From NCBI RefSeq assembly GCF_032586175.1, contig NZ_JAWHTE010000007.1, forward strand, positions 1 to 64,000: a stretch of 64,000 bases of DNA, read 5' to 3'. The position numbers and the translations under genes are program-made. Source of the DNA: Ovoidimarina sediminis. GTDB lineage: Bacteria > Pseudomonadota > Alphaproteobacteria > Rhodobacterales > Rhodobacteraceae. This document shows positions 9,301-16,848 of the stretch, in pieces; within the stretch, counting starts at the first letter, position 1, and each line of letters opens with the position of its first letter. The notes beneath the pieces are model-generated. The model was not told the DNA's origin. It was given only the letters and a program-made list of their open reading frames with translations, and ran no database searches.

Positions 9301-9913
9301 ACCCGAACCTCTCGAGGTAGTTTCTGATGATCGGGTGATACCGGCTATGCACTGCGCTGTAAGCGCTGCCGTCTCCGGTGTCGTCAAGCAGGTGCTTTTC
9401 CCCGGTCGGATTGGGGTTCTCGGCGATAAATCGCGTCTGCATCCATCGGGCAATCGCGTCTTGTGGAAGGTAAGCTTCGACCTGCTCAGGGGCTTGGGAG
9501 AAGGAGTTTTCGTTAAGTCTAGGTAGGAACTCCTGCTCATAATAACTCTGCAGCACCGGCAATGCGGAAACATCACCACCTTCATCCAGCAGGTCGATAG
9601 CGGCCCGAAACTCCCGCATCGCACCTACAATCATACTGCTTTCAGAGAAGGTCGTGACTTGGCCGGCAATGGTTGAGAAGTAGTCCTCGATTTGTTGTGC
9701 TTTCAGCTCTCGCACAGCGACGAGCGTATCGAAGGATTCCTCAAGCAAAGCCCGTTTCGCGGCTCGGTATTCCACTACAGAGTAGATGCCGACACTTACT
9801 GCGGCGACCAGCACGAGCACGATCAGTAGTTTCGTGCGAATCTTCAGGCTTCTAATGAAAGAGGCGGGCTTCGCATCTGCAGTAGAGTGAATGTCTCGGG
9901 TCGATTCTGCCAT
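6362..9913 (-). CDS. Transmembrane receptor with PAS domains, PP2C/SpoIIE phosphatase and RsbW-like kinase domain
   Basis: About 1183 residues from the ATG at 9913 (the frame is open to 10039, but those codons look non-native). Order: membrane helix (about 29-47), large periplasmic Cache-like region, second helix (about 439-460), HAMP, short coiled coil, PAS (about 530-640), PAS (about 665-775), PP2C/SpoIIE phosphatase (about 790-1000, with REVGGDFYDFF and ADVSGKGVPAALMM metal-binding Asp residues), then a GHKL ATPase of the RsbW type (about 1045-1175, N-box VVLDDLLNNVISYAF, G-box GGLGIHLI). Phosphatase and kinase for STAS proteins are thus fused under one extracellular sensor, with two STAS genes directly downstream. 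Expected role: partner-switching control of a sigma factor or other output. Confidence 0.88.
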   Translation of the reverse strand: MAESTRDIHSTADAKPASFIRSLKIRTKLLIVLVLVAAVSVGIYSVVEYRAAKRALLEESFDTLVAVRELKAQQIEDYFSTIAGQVTTFSESSMIVGAMREFRAAIDLLDEGGDVSALPVLQSYYEQEFLPRLNENSFSQAPEQVEAYLPQDAIARWMQTRFIAENPNPTGEKHLLDDTGDGSAYSAVHSRYHPIIRNYLERFGYYDIFLVDAESGRIVYSVFKEVDFGTSLLTGPYADTNFAAAFQTAQSASSAEFVNFQDFEAYAPSYNAPASFVASPIFDEGDLVGVLVFQMPIDRINDIMTSRGAWSDVGLGESGETYIVGDDLLMRNQSRFLIEDRDGYLGMIRNIGLDERIVQRIDAFNTSIDLQPVDTRGTRAALAGETNTEIFPDYRGVAVLSAYRLLDLPGLNWAIMSEIDEAEALAPAYRLRNRTMQLMGFLIAGIILTSFLFARTMTRPIQNLSAKAQRIAKGDLGITIEATGGDEIAQLARNFDVMREALRELIEGLEEKVADRTKELTDSETRVRSILNNAADSVIVIDEKGFIREFNPSAEETFGYEASEVIGGKIDELMPKRHAKDHDAHLQRYHDTGEKHVVGRTREVEGLRKDGSEFPMELHVGEAQLKDEKLFVGIIRDITERKQQEKEIADNLSFVTTLVDSVPNPIFVKDTSGRYLNFNSAYESAFGIRREEIIGKTVKELEFFPEEYRSRRHEEDVQLLRDGGSSHRETSVVLADGAEHDMLFWARAFDLSDGSRGGVLGVFVDISQQKELERQLAIANKRMGDELNIGRQIQMSMIPLTFPRFPEHKDLDVWAYIRPAREVGGDFYDFFMIDDRYFAFVIADVSGKGVPAALMMAVAKTMLKSRSQDTKSTASIISATNNELSENNDDCMFITAFFGIIDTKTGTLTYTNAGHNPPYLIKTNGTMQALGELHGPMVGVMPGAPYGEAQMQLDVDDKIVLYTDGVTEAFNAKGEDYGEARLEAFLERSQKLGTKYLVESLVRDVDEFVGAAEQSDDITMFCLRYVAWDVRDARGTVELRLANDLTEIDRCLAALGEICHRFELPPEIQNNFSVVLDDLLNNVISYAFGDEGEHIIDVVLSTDGQRFIVSVTDEGIEFDPFTRKDPDTASSIEEREIGGLGIHLIRNLMDDYSYRRVEGRNVTTLMKRFAGDKPTQADETTKN

Positions 9914-10050
9914 GTCTCTAACGATGTCGCCTTTCCCCGCCAAAGTTCTAAGCGCCCAACTTGCGCTGATGATGCTCCTGCTCAAAGCGGGACACATCAA
10001 CATGTAGTAGCGGGAAACGGCGCTGCTGGTATCCGACAAGGCCCATATGC

Positions 10051-11211
10051 TTAACGCTCCATCGCAGCTTGATGCAGTCGAAGGTCGAAGAGGCCGATCA
10101 TGACGAGAAAATGATTGAATATCTCGGTTTGCACATTCGAAAATCCGATCAGGTCGGTCTTCTTGACGAATGCGAAGATGTCGAGCGGGATACCACGTTC
10201 GCTCGGTGCAAGAGTGCGAACCAACACAAACCTCTGACGCGTGTTCAAGTCTTTTCGCGCTCGCAAGAAGCGATCCACGTATGTAGCGAAAAGCTCGAAG
10301 TTGGTGGCTACTTTGCCGGCGAGGTCAGGATCATATCCTGCACTGTCACGATCCCCTAATGCCTCCAGTTTCTCTGCAACCAAGTCCTCGATAACGGGGA
10401 TCGCTTTGAGACGCTCTAGCAACTCGCGATCGCAGAGCCGAACAGAGGACACATCAAACATGAATGTTTCTTGTATTCTTCGCGCTCGCGCATCCCGCTG
10501 CATGCTCGCGAAGTTCGTGTTGGCAACCTCAAGCACCTTATGAGTAGGGATCAATGATGTAGTCAGATCCCAGTTGCGGACCTTGATATCGTAGAGGCCG
10601 ATATGCTCGACAGGACCGTCCGCATTAAAGCTGGGAACGTAAATCCAGTCGCCCTCACGTATCAAACCCCATGACGCTATCTTTATGCTGGCAAATATGG
10701 AGTGAAGGGTGTCCCTGAAGATGAAGCCAGCCACAGCTGTGGCCGCGCCAAGGCCGCCGAGCAGCGTTAAAAGATCAGTGTCGATGGTAATAGCCGCCGC
10801 AAATGCGATGGACAGCAAGACGACGGCGATCTTCAGCAGGTCGATGTAGCCGGTAGAACTCACTCCCTTTTCGCCCGAACGATGTCGGATTACGGCCGCG
10901 ATGGCGCCAAGCACTTTGACGCCGGTCTCGCCTGCAAGGAAGACCAAGATCAAACCGGAGACTAGTCGTGCTGCGTATTCGTAGGGACTTGCTAGGTTGG
11001 CAAGGAAGAATGCGAGCGCAGCGGGAATGGCATAGACGAAGCGGAAAGGTCTTAACGCATCGACGATCAGGTCATCGATGACTGTCTCTGTTCGTATTGC
11101 GACCCGGAGTGCAACGCGTCCGATCAGCCTCTGGAGCAATGGAGATGCGATAAGGGCAACTACAACGACCAGTACAAAGCTGATACTTGGACTTTCCTGC
11201 AATAGGTTCAT
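10051..11211 (-). CDS. Mechanosensitive ion channel of the MscS family
   Basis: A 386-residue protein. The N-terminal about 130 residues hold three to four hydrophobic helices. The pore-helix region follows with GGLGAATAVAGFIFRDTLHS, the Gly/Ala-rich TM3 typical of MscS, then the beta domain (EGDWIYVP, GLYDIKVRNWD) and a cytoplasmic part. It would act as a pressure-relief or ion channel in the inner membrane. It lies just upstream of the phosphatase-kinase gene on the same strand with a gap of about 137 bp, so co-expression is possible but not certain. The longer cytosolic tail is common in small YbdG/MscS-like channels. Confidence 0.87.
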   Translation of the reverse strand: MNLLQESPSISFVLVVVVALIASPLLQRLIGRVALRVAIRTETVIDDLIVDALRPFRFVYAIPAALAFFLANLASPYEYAARLVSGLILVFLAGETGVKVLGAIAAVIRHRSGEKGVSSTGYIDLLKIAVVLLSIAFAAAITIDTDLLTLLGGLGAATAVAGFIFRDTLHSIFASIKIASWGLIREGDWIYVPSFNADGPVEHIGLYDIKVRNWDLTTSLIPTHKVLEVANTNFASMQRDARARRIQETFMFDVSSVRLCDRELLERLKAIPVIEDLVAEKLEALGDRDSAGYDPDLAGKVATNFELFATYVDRFLRARKDLNTRQRFVLVRTLAPSERGIPLDIFAFVKKTDLIGFSNVQTEIFNHFLVMIGLFDLRLHQAAMER

Positions 11212-11405
11212 GCGCTACAGCCCCCCTGGCGTCTTTTTCTTCTTAGTTCTCAGCTCGCAGGACCGAACAGCGTTGCGAGTGACAAGCGCAATACTATTGC
11301 CGTGACACCGATGTGCCAGAGAGAAATGTGTCTCCGCGACATCTCTAGTATGCATTCAGAGTGTGTGGGCGGGCTATGTACCGCCCGTTTCGTACGCCGA
11401 CAAAT

Positions 11406-11465
11406 GAGTGCTTCGGGCTCTACACAGTCATCTGAGCATTTCAGTCGGATGACCGCTTTCGCGGG
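11406..11465 (+). repeat. Diverged hairpin repeat, copy 3
   Basis: It contains CTTCGGGCTCTACACAGTCA followed by TCTGAGCATTTCAGTCGGAT. The arms CATCTGA/TCGGATG pair with one wobble around a 9-nt loop. It lies in the 347-bp gap 11212-11558 between the mscS start and the integrase end; the short frames there show no family resemblance, and I see nothing else in the gap. Confidence 0.45.
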
Positions 11466-11558
11466 TGTTGCGGTCGTCAAGCGTGCGGGTGCGTACTATC
11501 TCTTCGAGTGTCCTGACGAAGAGTGCAAATCGCGGCGAGCAGGGTCTCTGTGGCTTGG

Positions 11559-12725
11559 TCAGCCTTTCGATCGTCGCGTCATTTTCTCACTCATCACCTC
11601 TGCGGCCTGTCGAAGCGGATCGTCGGATAGATGAGCGTAGCGTTGGGTCGTCATTGGATTGGTATGACCAAGGAGACGTCCTACTACCGGAAGACTGTGC
11701 CCGCTGGACACCAGATGCGATGCGTGCGTGTGGCGGTTGTCGTGAAGGCGATAGTCCTTAAGCCCCGCAGCTTCCGTCACTGACTTCCAGAAACGTTTGA
11801 GATCTTTGATTGGCTGGCCTGACTTGCGCCCAGGAAAGACGTGCGGGTTGTCCGCCAACCGTATCGAGGCCATTGAACCGAGCAAAGACACGGCGCCACT
11901 CGACAAGGGAGTGTGCTCTGTCCGCTTCTGCTTCGTATGATGGGAAGGCTTAACCCAGACCCGGCGATCGAGATCGAAATCCGACCACTTCGAGGTCAGC
12001 ACCTCACCGATGCGCGCACCAGTCATGAGCTGTAATCGCACGGCATTCGCTGCGACTTGGTTTGGATGAGCATCGAGGGCCGCCATCAATCGCTCAAGCT
12101 CAGCATCGGACAACCAACGGTAACGTTTTTCCTCCTGGAAACGCGGCACGCCCTTCACTGGATTGTCGCCCCGCCACCCCCAGCGAACCGAAAGCTCGAA
12201 CATCTTGGATAGAAGCGCGAGTACGCGATTCGCCTGATAGGGCCTGTCTGAAAGGCTGTTGTGGAGACTCTGGATGTCACCGTGAGTAATCGCCCCAACA
12301 GCGCGCGATCCGATTGCGGGGAGAACCAGTCGATCCAAGAGTGACTTGTCCATCGCGGCGCTGCGCACACGCTTCTTGGGCATCGCGTGCTTGGCCATGT
12401 AGTCATTTGCCAGATCTCGCATGGAGAAGCTGTCCCGGCGGGCGCGTTCCTCGGAGACTGGATCTCGGCCACGCATGGCATCGGCGAGATACCCCTTAGC
12501 GATGTCGCGAGCCTGATGGAGCGTCATCAACGGCCCATGTTGGCCGATAGTCTTGCGACGCGAGCGACCGGACCGGCGATCGCGATACTGGACGATGTAG
12601 CTCTTGGAACCTGAAGCCTTAACCCTAAGACCGAACCCACGAAGGGCGGCATCCCAGAAGACGTTCTCTCCAACGTCAACGGCAGCGCCATCGACGAAAG
12701 CCTTCGTGAGCTTTACTCTTGGCAC
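11559..12725 (-). CDS. Tyrosine site-specific integrase
   Basis: About 388 residues from a GTG at 12725 (VPRVKLTKAF), chosen because AGGTGG lies just upstream; an ATG four codons earlier (12737) and an open frame to 12818 are alternatives. N-terminal arm-binding DUF4102-like domain (AALRGFGLRVKASGSKSYIVQYR), SAM-like core-binding domain, then the catalytic domain with TGARIGEVL (first Arg), HDNRHTH (H-x-x-R), LLGHTNP (His) and QRYAHL (nucleophile Tyr). All catalytic residues appear present. It sits 168 bp from a duplicated tRNA-Lys 3' end, the standard place for the integrase of an island targeting tRNA genes, and probably drives excision and integration of the region to its left. Confidence 0.92.
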   Translation of the reverse strand: MPRVKLTKAFVDGAAVDVGENVFWDAALRGFGLRVKASGSKSYIVQYRDRRSGRSRRKTIGQHGPLMTLHQARDIAKGYLADAMRGRDPVSEERARRDSFSMRDLANDYMAKHAMPKKRVRSAAMDKSLLDRLVLPAIGSRAVGAITHGDIQSLHNSLSDRPYQANRVLALLSKMFELSVRWGWRGDNPVKGVPRFQEEKRYRWLSDAELERLMAALDAHPNQVAANAVRLQLMTGARIGEVLTSKWSDFDLDRRVWVKPSHHTKQKRTEHTPLSSGAVSLLGSMASIRLADNPHVFPGRKSGQPIKDLKRFWKSVTEAAGLKDYRLHDNRHTHASHLVSSGHSLPVVGRLLGHTNPMTTQRYAHLSDDPLRQAAEVMSEKMTRRSKG

Positions 12726-12892
12726 GTGCCACCTCATTCGGCTGAGTAAGCAAAAGGTAAGCAAGCTGAAGGGAAACAGCAAGAAGAGTACAGAAACATC
12801 AATGGCTATAGACCCCACATTTTAACATTAAAATATTGGAATAGAAGCCTTGAGTAGAAACCAGTAGAAGCGCGTACAAACATTGCCCACAC

Positions 12893-12939
12893 GACTTTTA
12901 ATCAGTGGGTCGCAGGTTCGAATCCTGCACGGCTCACCA
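12893..12939 (+). repeat. attR: 3' part of a tRNA-Lys(TTT) gene
   Basis: These 47 bases start in the anticodon loop (CTTTTAA, anticodon TTT), continue through the variable loop and T arm (GCAGGTTCGAATCCTGC) and end with ACGGCTCACCA, i.e. the 3' acceptor strand, discriminator A and encoded CCA. The bases before 12893 cannot form the 5' anticodon stem, D arm or acceptor strand, so this is not a whole tRNA. It is what remains at the far junction when an element inserts into a tRNA-Lys gene. The intact tRNA would lie at the other junction, left of the window. Confidence 0.85.
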
Positions 12940-13085
12940 CTCCATCCAAATTCCGTGTGTCCGTCCAGAACGGGGCGGGGCGTTCGGGTCGCGCCGTGTC
13001 GGGGCGTGCGGCATCTCGCTGATCCTTTAAAGCTTCGTTAGCCGAAGGGCCGTATCAGTCCATGGTGGGACTGGCCTGAGAGCAA

Positions 13086-15236
13086 ATGACGTTAGACGAC
13101 ATTCTGGCAGATCTTCCCGTTTTTGCGCAGGATGCGATCTCGGTCGCATTCCGCGAGAAGGGGGGGCCGACTGCCCGGTTCGTCTTCGTGAACCAGGCAT
13201 TCCTCGATCTCTTCGGCTACGACGAAACCGAAGTTATCGGAACCGAGGTTGACGTTGTCCACGACCCCCCCCATGCTGATGATTTCATCCGCGGGGTTGC
13301 TCCGCGTTTCACGTTGGGCGAGACGAACTTCACCGAGGAGACAAGCTGTGTGCGTAAGTCGGGAGAGGTGTTCTGGGCCAGCATGGCCTTCACCGCGATC
13401 CCCGATGAAAGCAGCGGCGGGCGCTTTTCAATGGTCATCTTCCGGGACATCACGGATCTCAAGAACCGGGAAATCGCGGCGGAATCGGCCCTGGCCGATC
13501 ACAAGAAACTGCTCGCTGATCTGAGCCGCGCGCAGCAGCGCCTGGTGTCGGCGATAGATACTGTGCCCGATCCCTTCGCGATCTACGATGCCGACGACAG
13601 GCTGGTGATGTGGAACCCCGCGTTCGCCAAGGCCGCTTCGGACGATCCGGGTGACCTTTATCAGGGCATCCACATGCGGGATGTGTTCCGGCTGGGCTGC
13701 ACGAATGGGAGGTTCGTGAACGGAGGCGCCGAAGCCGCCGGGTTCCTCGCCGGTCGCGGAGACATCGCGCGGCACGGTACGCTGACGGCCGATGTCGAGA
13801 TGTCGGGGGACGAGCACTTCCGGCTGCTACGTTCGATCGCGCCGAACGGCGATATCGTCGCCCTCCGGATCAACATCACCGAAGTTGTTCGGAAGGAGCG
13901 CGAACTGCAGGAATATGCCGCGCGGCTCGAGCGGGCGTATCAGGACATTTCCCGCAAGGCGCTGATCGACGAGTTAACCGGGCTTGGCAACCGTCACTAC
14001 CTGGCGAAGGAGTTGGAGCGGTTGCGCGATGAGCGCCGGAACACCGGGGGCGAACTGGCCGCGCTTCACATCGATCTCGACCGGTTCAAGCAGATCAACG
14101 ACACGATGGGCCATGCCGCGGGCGACCTCGTTCTGCGCGAGGTTGCGAAGCGGCTGAAGACGATGATCGGACCGCGGGATATCGCGGCGCGCATAGGCGG
14201 CGATGAATTCTTCGTGCTGATGCAGGCCGAGCCGGAGAGCCGGAGACCGGAGGATCTGGCGGACGACCTGATAGCGGGTCTGACCGCGCCGGTCACTTTC
14301 GAGGGCAAGGAATGCCGCTTCGGTGTCAGCGTCGGCCTCGCGAGGACGCCGGAGGTGACGGTCGACGACCTTCTGACGAACTCTGATATCGCGCTTTACA
14401 TGGCGAAGCGGGATGGTCGCGCGAGGGTCCGGCATTTCGAGCATGCCGATCTGGAGCGGCTGCGCGAGACCAAGAGGCTGGAGGATGACCTGATCCGCGC
14501 CGTGGAGCGGCAGGATATCATTCCGTTCTACCAGCCGCAGGTGGATGCGCTGACCGGGCAGGTCGTGGCCCTTGAGGCGCTCGCACGCTGGCGTCACGCG
14601 GAAAGGGGCCTCTTGACGCCCGACAGCTTCATCCCGGTTGCCGACGAGCTTGGCATCCTGCAGATGATCGACAAGCAAATCCTTGAAACCGCCGTTCGCG
14701 AATGTTCTGCCGCGTTCAGCTACTGGCCTGAGCCGCCGGAATTATCGTTCAACGTCAGTGGCAAGCGGCTGACGATGGAAGCGCCGGCGGCAATCGGCGA
14801 ATGCGTGGGAACGTATCCCGGGCAGGTGAACTTCGAGCTGCTGGAGAGCATATTCTTCGAACGGGAAGGCAACGCCCTCATGTTGCAGATCGACGCGATG
14901 CGAGAGCTTGGAATCCGGTTCGAGATGGACGATTTCGGCAGTGGAAACGCCTCTCTCGTGGCGTTGCGCCGGGTATCGCCTGACCGGATGAAGATCGATC
15001 GTCAGCTTGTCGGCCCGATCGTCGGCTCGGAGGATGCGCGCTTGCTGGTGAAATCCATTATCGGCATCTGTCTGACGCTGGGGATCGGGGTGACCGCGGA
15101 AGGCGTGGAAACGGTCGAGCATGTCGAGATCCTGAAGGATCTGAAATGCGACCGGTTGCAGGGGCACTTCTTCTCGCCGCCCGCGCCTCTCGGGGATTTG
15201 CTGGGGCACCCGTTCTTCGCGAGGCGCGTTGCGTAG
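13086..15236 (+). CDS. PAS-PAS-GGDEF-EAL cyclic-di-GMP enzyme
   Basis: A 716-residue cytosolic protein without membrane helices. PAS (about 10-125; NQAFLDLFGYDETEVIG), a second PAS (about 155-270), GGDEF diguanylate cyclase domain (about 295-455; GGDEF at 371-375) and EAL phosphodiesterase domain (about 470-710; EAL at 497-499, then DDFGSGNASL, KIDRQL, AEGVET, LQGHFF). The synthetic signature is intact. The RxxD product-inhibition site expected just before GGDEF is not there (the Arg position reads Gly). The EAL side keeps the Glu, Asp-Asp, Lys, Glu and Gln catalytic set, so both activities are possible, with the PAS domains setting the balance. It is the first chromosomal gene past the island junction. 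Confidence 0.92.
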   Translation: MTLDDILADLPVFAQDAISVAFREKGGPTARFVFVNQAFLDLFGYDETEVIGTEVDVVHDPPHADDFIRGVAPRFTLGETNFTEETSCVRKSGEVFWASMAFTAIPDESSGGRFSMVIFRDITDLKNREIAAESALADHKKLLADLSRAQQRLVSAIDTVPDPFAIYDADDRLVMWNPAFAKAASDDPGDLYQGIHMRDVFRLGCTNGRFVNGGAEAAGFLAGRGDIARHGTLTADVEMSGDEHFRLLRSIAPNGDIVALRINITEVVRKERELQEYAARLERAYQDISRKALIDELTGLGNRHYLAKELERLRDERRNTGGELAALHIDLDRFKQINDTMGHAAGDLVLREVAKRLKTMIGPRDIAARIGGDEFFVLMQAEPESRRPEDLADDLIAGLTAPVTFEGKECRFGVSVGLARTPEVTVDDLLTNSDIALYMAKRDGRARVRHFEHADLERLRETKRLEDDLIRAVERQDIIPFYQPQVDALTGQVVALEALARWRHAERGLLTPDSFIPVADELGILQMIDKQILETAVRECSAAFSYWPEPPELSFNVSGKRLTMEAPAAIGECVGTYPGQVNFELLESIFFEREGNALMLQIDAMRELGIRFEMDDFGSGNASLVALRRVSPDRMKIDRQLVGPIVGSEDARLLVKSIIGICLTLGIGVTAEGVETVEHVEILKDLKCDRLQGHFFSPPAPLGDLLGHPFFARRVA

Positions 15237-15327
15237 CTGCGCCGTGCGGTGCGTGGCGTGCACACGCGCCGCAGATTTCTGTTGATCGACTCAGGGCGAT
15301 CCCCTATGGCGCGCGTCAGTGATGACT

Positions 15328-15500
15328 GTGCCGGGAGAAGGTGGGGGAACCCGCCGCCGAAGGAGCAACCGCCCCGGAAACTCTCAGGTCCAAGGACCGG
15401 CATGGTTGAAACACTCCGGAAAGCGGCCCGGGAACGGGCCCACCGTAGGAGAAAGCCCGGTCTGACCGGGTGAAGCTCTCAGGTTCCACGCACGGAGGGG
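15328..15500 (+). promoter_or_regulatory. Tandem glycine riboswitch
   Basis: Two consecutive glycine aptamers. Aptamer 1 spans about 15328-15403: P1 pairs GTGCCGG with CCGGCAT, and the core has GGGAGAAG, GCCGAAGGAGCAACC and AAACTCTCAGG. Aptamer 2 spans about 15412-15499: ACTCCGG pairs with CGGAG, with CACCGTAGGAGAAAGCC and AAGCTCTCAGG. The repeated GGAGA...CTCTCAGG cores are diagnostic of the family. It lies 38 nt before the dadA start, so it probably switches on expression of the amino-acid dehydrogenase when glycine is in excess. Confidence 0.93.
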
Positions 15501-15537
15501 GCGCGCGGCGAAGGCCGCAGGTGCGAGGAGTACGTCC

Positions 15538-16785
15538 ATGCCCAAAGTTGCTGTCATCGGGGCCGGTGTCACCGGCCTGACCACTGCCTATGAGCTTCTC
15601 GATCGGGGCTGCGAGGTTACGGTGTTCGACCGGAACCGCTATGCCGCGATGGAGACGAGTTTTGCCAACGGAGGCCAGCTTTCGGCGTCGAATGCCGAAG
15701 TCTGGACCCAGTGGGGCACCGTTCTGAAGGGCCTGAAATGGATGCTTCAGGCGGATGCGCCTTTGCTCGTCAACCCCGCGCCGACGCTGCACAAGATGCG
15801 CTGGATGGCGGAATTCCTTTCGAACATTCCGAACTACCGCGCCAACACCGTGGAGACGGTGCGGCTGGCGATCCAGGCGCGGGCGGTTCTGTTCGAGATG
15901 GCCGAGCGTGAAGGGATCGATTTCGATCTGGAGCGGCGCGGGATCCTGCACTTCTATGACCGGCAGAAGGATCTGGCCCATGCGCGGGCGGTGAACGTGC
16001 TTCTGCGCGAGGGCGGGCTTGACCGGCGCGAGGTGAGTGTCGACGAGATCCGCGAAATCGAACCGCGGCTTCAGGGCGATCTGATCGGCGGGTTCGTGAC
16101 GCCGTCGGACAGTTCGGGCGACATTCACAAGTTCACCATGGGCCTTGCCCGGGCCTGCGCGCGGCGCGGTGCGGTTCTGCGGTTCGGCGCGACGGTGGAG
16201 CGGCTTGAGGCGCTGGGCGGCAAGGTGCAGATCACCGAGGGCGGCCATGCGCAGATCTTCGATGCCGTCGTTGTCAGCGCGGGGATCCACAGCCGGGAGT
16301 TCGCGCGCCAGCTGGGCGACCGGGTGAACATCTATCCGGTGAAGGGCTATTCGATCACCGTGAATCTCGAGGATGCCGAAAGCCAGGCGGCTGCCCCCTG
16401 GATCAGCCTGCTCGACGACCGGGCGAAGATCGTGGCGAGCCGGTTCGGAGCCACGCGGCTTCGGATCGCCGGGACGGCCGAGTTCAACGGTGCGAACCGC
16501 GATATCCGGGCAGACCGGATCCGGCCGTTGACGGAATGGTGCGAACGGCACTTCCCGGGGATCTCGACCGAGAACGTCACGCCCTGGGCGGGCCTGAGGC
16601 CGATGATGCCCTCGATGCTGCCCCGGGTCGGGCGGGGCCAGGCGCCGGGTGTGTTCTACAACACCGGCCACGGGCACCTGGGCTGGACGCTGTCGGCCGC
16701 GACGGCGCGGATCGTCGCCGGATCGGTGGCCGAAGACCTGAGCGCCGGGGTGGTGCAGCCGGTGGCGCTGGCGCAGGCCGCCTGA
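15538..16785 (+). CDS. dadA: FAD-dependent D-amino-acid dehydrogenase
   Basis: A 415-residue DAO-family flavoprotein. It starts VAVIGAGVTGLTTAYELL, the GxGxxG Rossmann motif that holds FAD, and has FANGGQLS, typical of DadA. Near the C terminus come WAGLRPMMP and NTGHGHLGWTLS, the second FAD contact and membrane-quinone type signature. It oxidises D-alanine, and glycine in some members, to the oxo acid and ammonia. GAGGAG gives a good ribosome site 8 nt before the ATG. The upstream tandem glycine riboswitch and the convergent alanine/glycine symporter make glycine/D-alanine catabolism the likely job. Length fits the family. Confidence 0.9.
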   Translation: MPKVAVIGAGVTGLTTAYELLDRGCEVTVFDRNRYAAMETSFANGGQLSASNAEVWTQWGTVLKGLKWMLQADAPLLVNPAPTLHKMRWMAEFLSNIPNYRANTVETVRLAIQARAVLFEMAEREGIDFDLERRGILHFYDRQKDLAHARAVNVLLREGGLDRREVSVDEIREIEPRLQGDLIGGFVTPSDSSGDIHKFTMGLARACARRGAVLRFGATVERLEALGGKVQITEGGHAQIFDAVVVSAGIHSREFARQLGDRVNIYPVKGYSITVNLEDAESQAAAPWISLLDDRAKIVASRFGATRLRIAGTAEFNGANRDIRADRIRPLTEWCERHFPGISTENVTPWAGLRPMMPSMLPRVGRGQAPGVFYNTGHGHLGWTLSAATARIVAGSVAEDLSAGVVQPVALAQAA

Positions 16786-16791
16786 CGAATT

Positions 16792-16826
16792 GGGCCTCCC
16801 CGCGCTTGTCGGGGAGGCCCTTCCTT
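16792..16826 (+). terminator. Rho-independent terminator after dadA
   Basis: An 11-bp perfect stem, GGGCCTCCCCG (16792-16802) with CGGGGAGGCCC (16810-16820), a 7-nt loop and a short TTCCTT tail on the + strand. The reverse-strand side has no T run, so it mainly serves dadA but may also insulate the convergent symporter gene. Confidence 0.75.
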
Positions 16827-16848
16827 GCTTGATCGACGCTGGGGCGCG

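Noticed and set aside
11302..11634. Short frames upstream of the integrase
   Set aside because: They consist of repeat copy 3 and the antisense end of the integrase; no coding features.
12893..12939. A complete tRNA-Lys gene
   Set aside because: Only the part from the anticodon loop to CCA is present. The upstream bases do not form the D arm, the 5' anticodon stem or the 5' acceptor strand.
15281..15294. TTGATCGACTCAGG as an FNR box before dadA
   Set aside because: Only the first half-site matches; the riboswitch explains regulation better.
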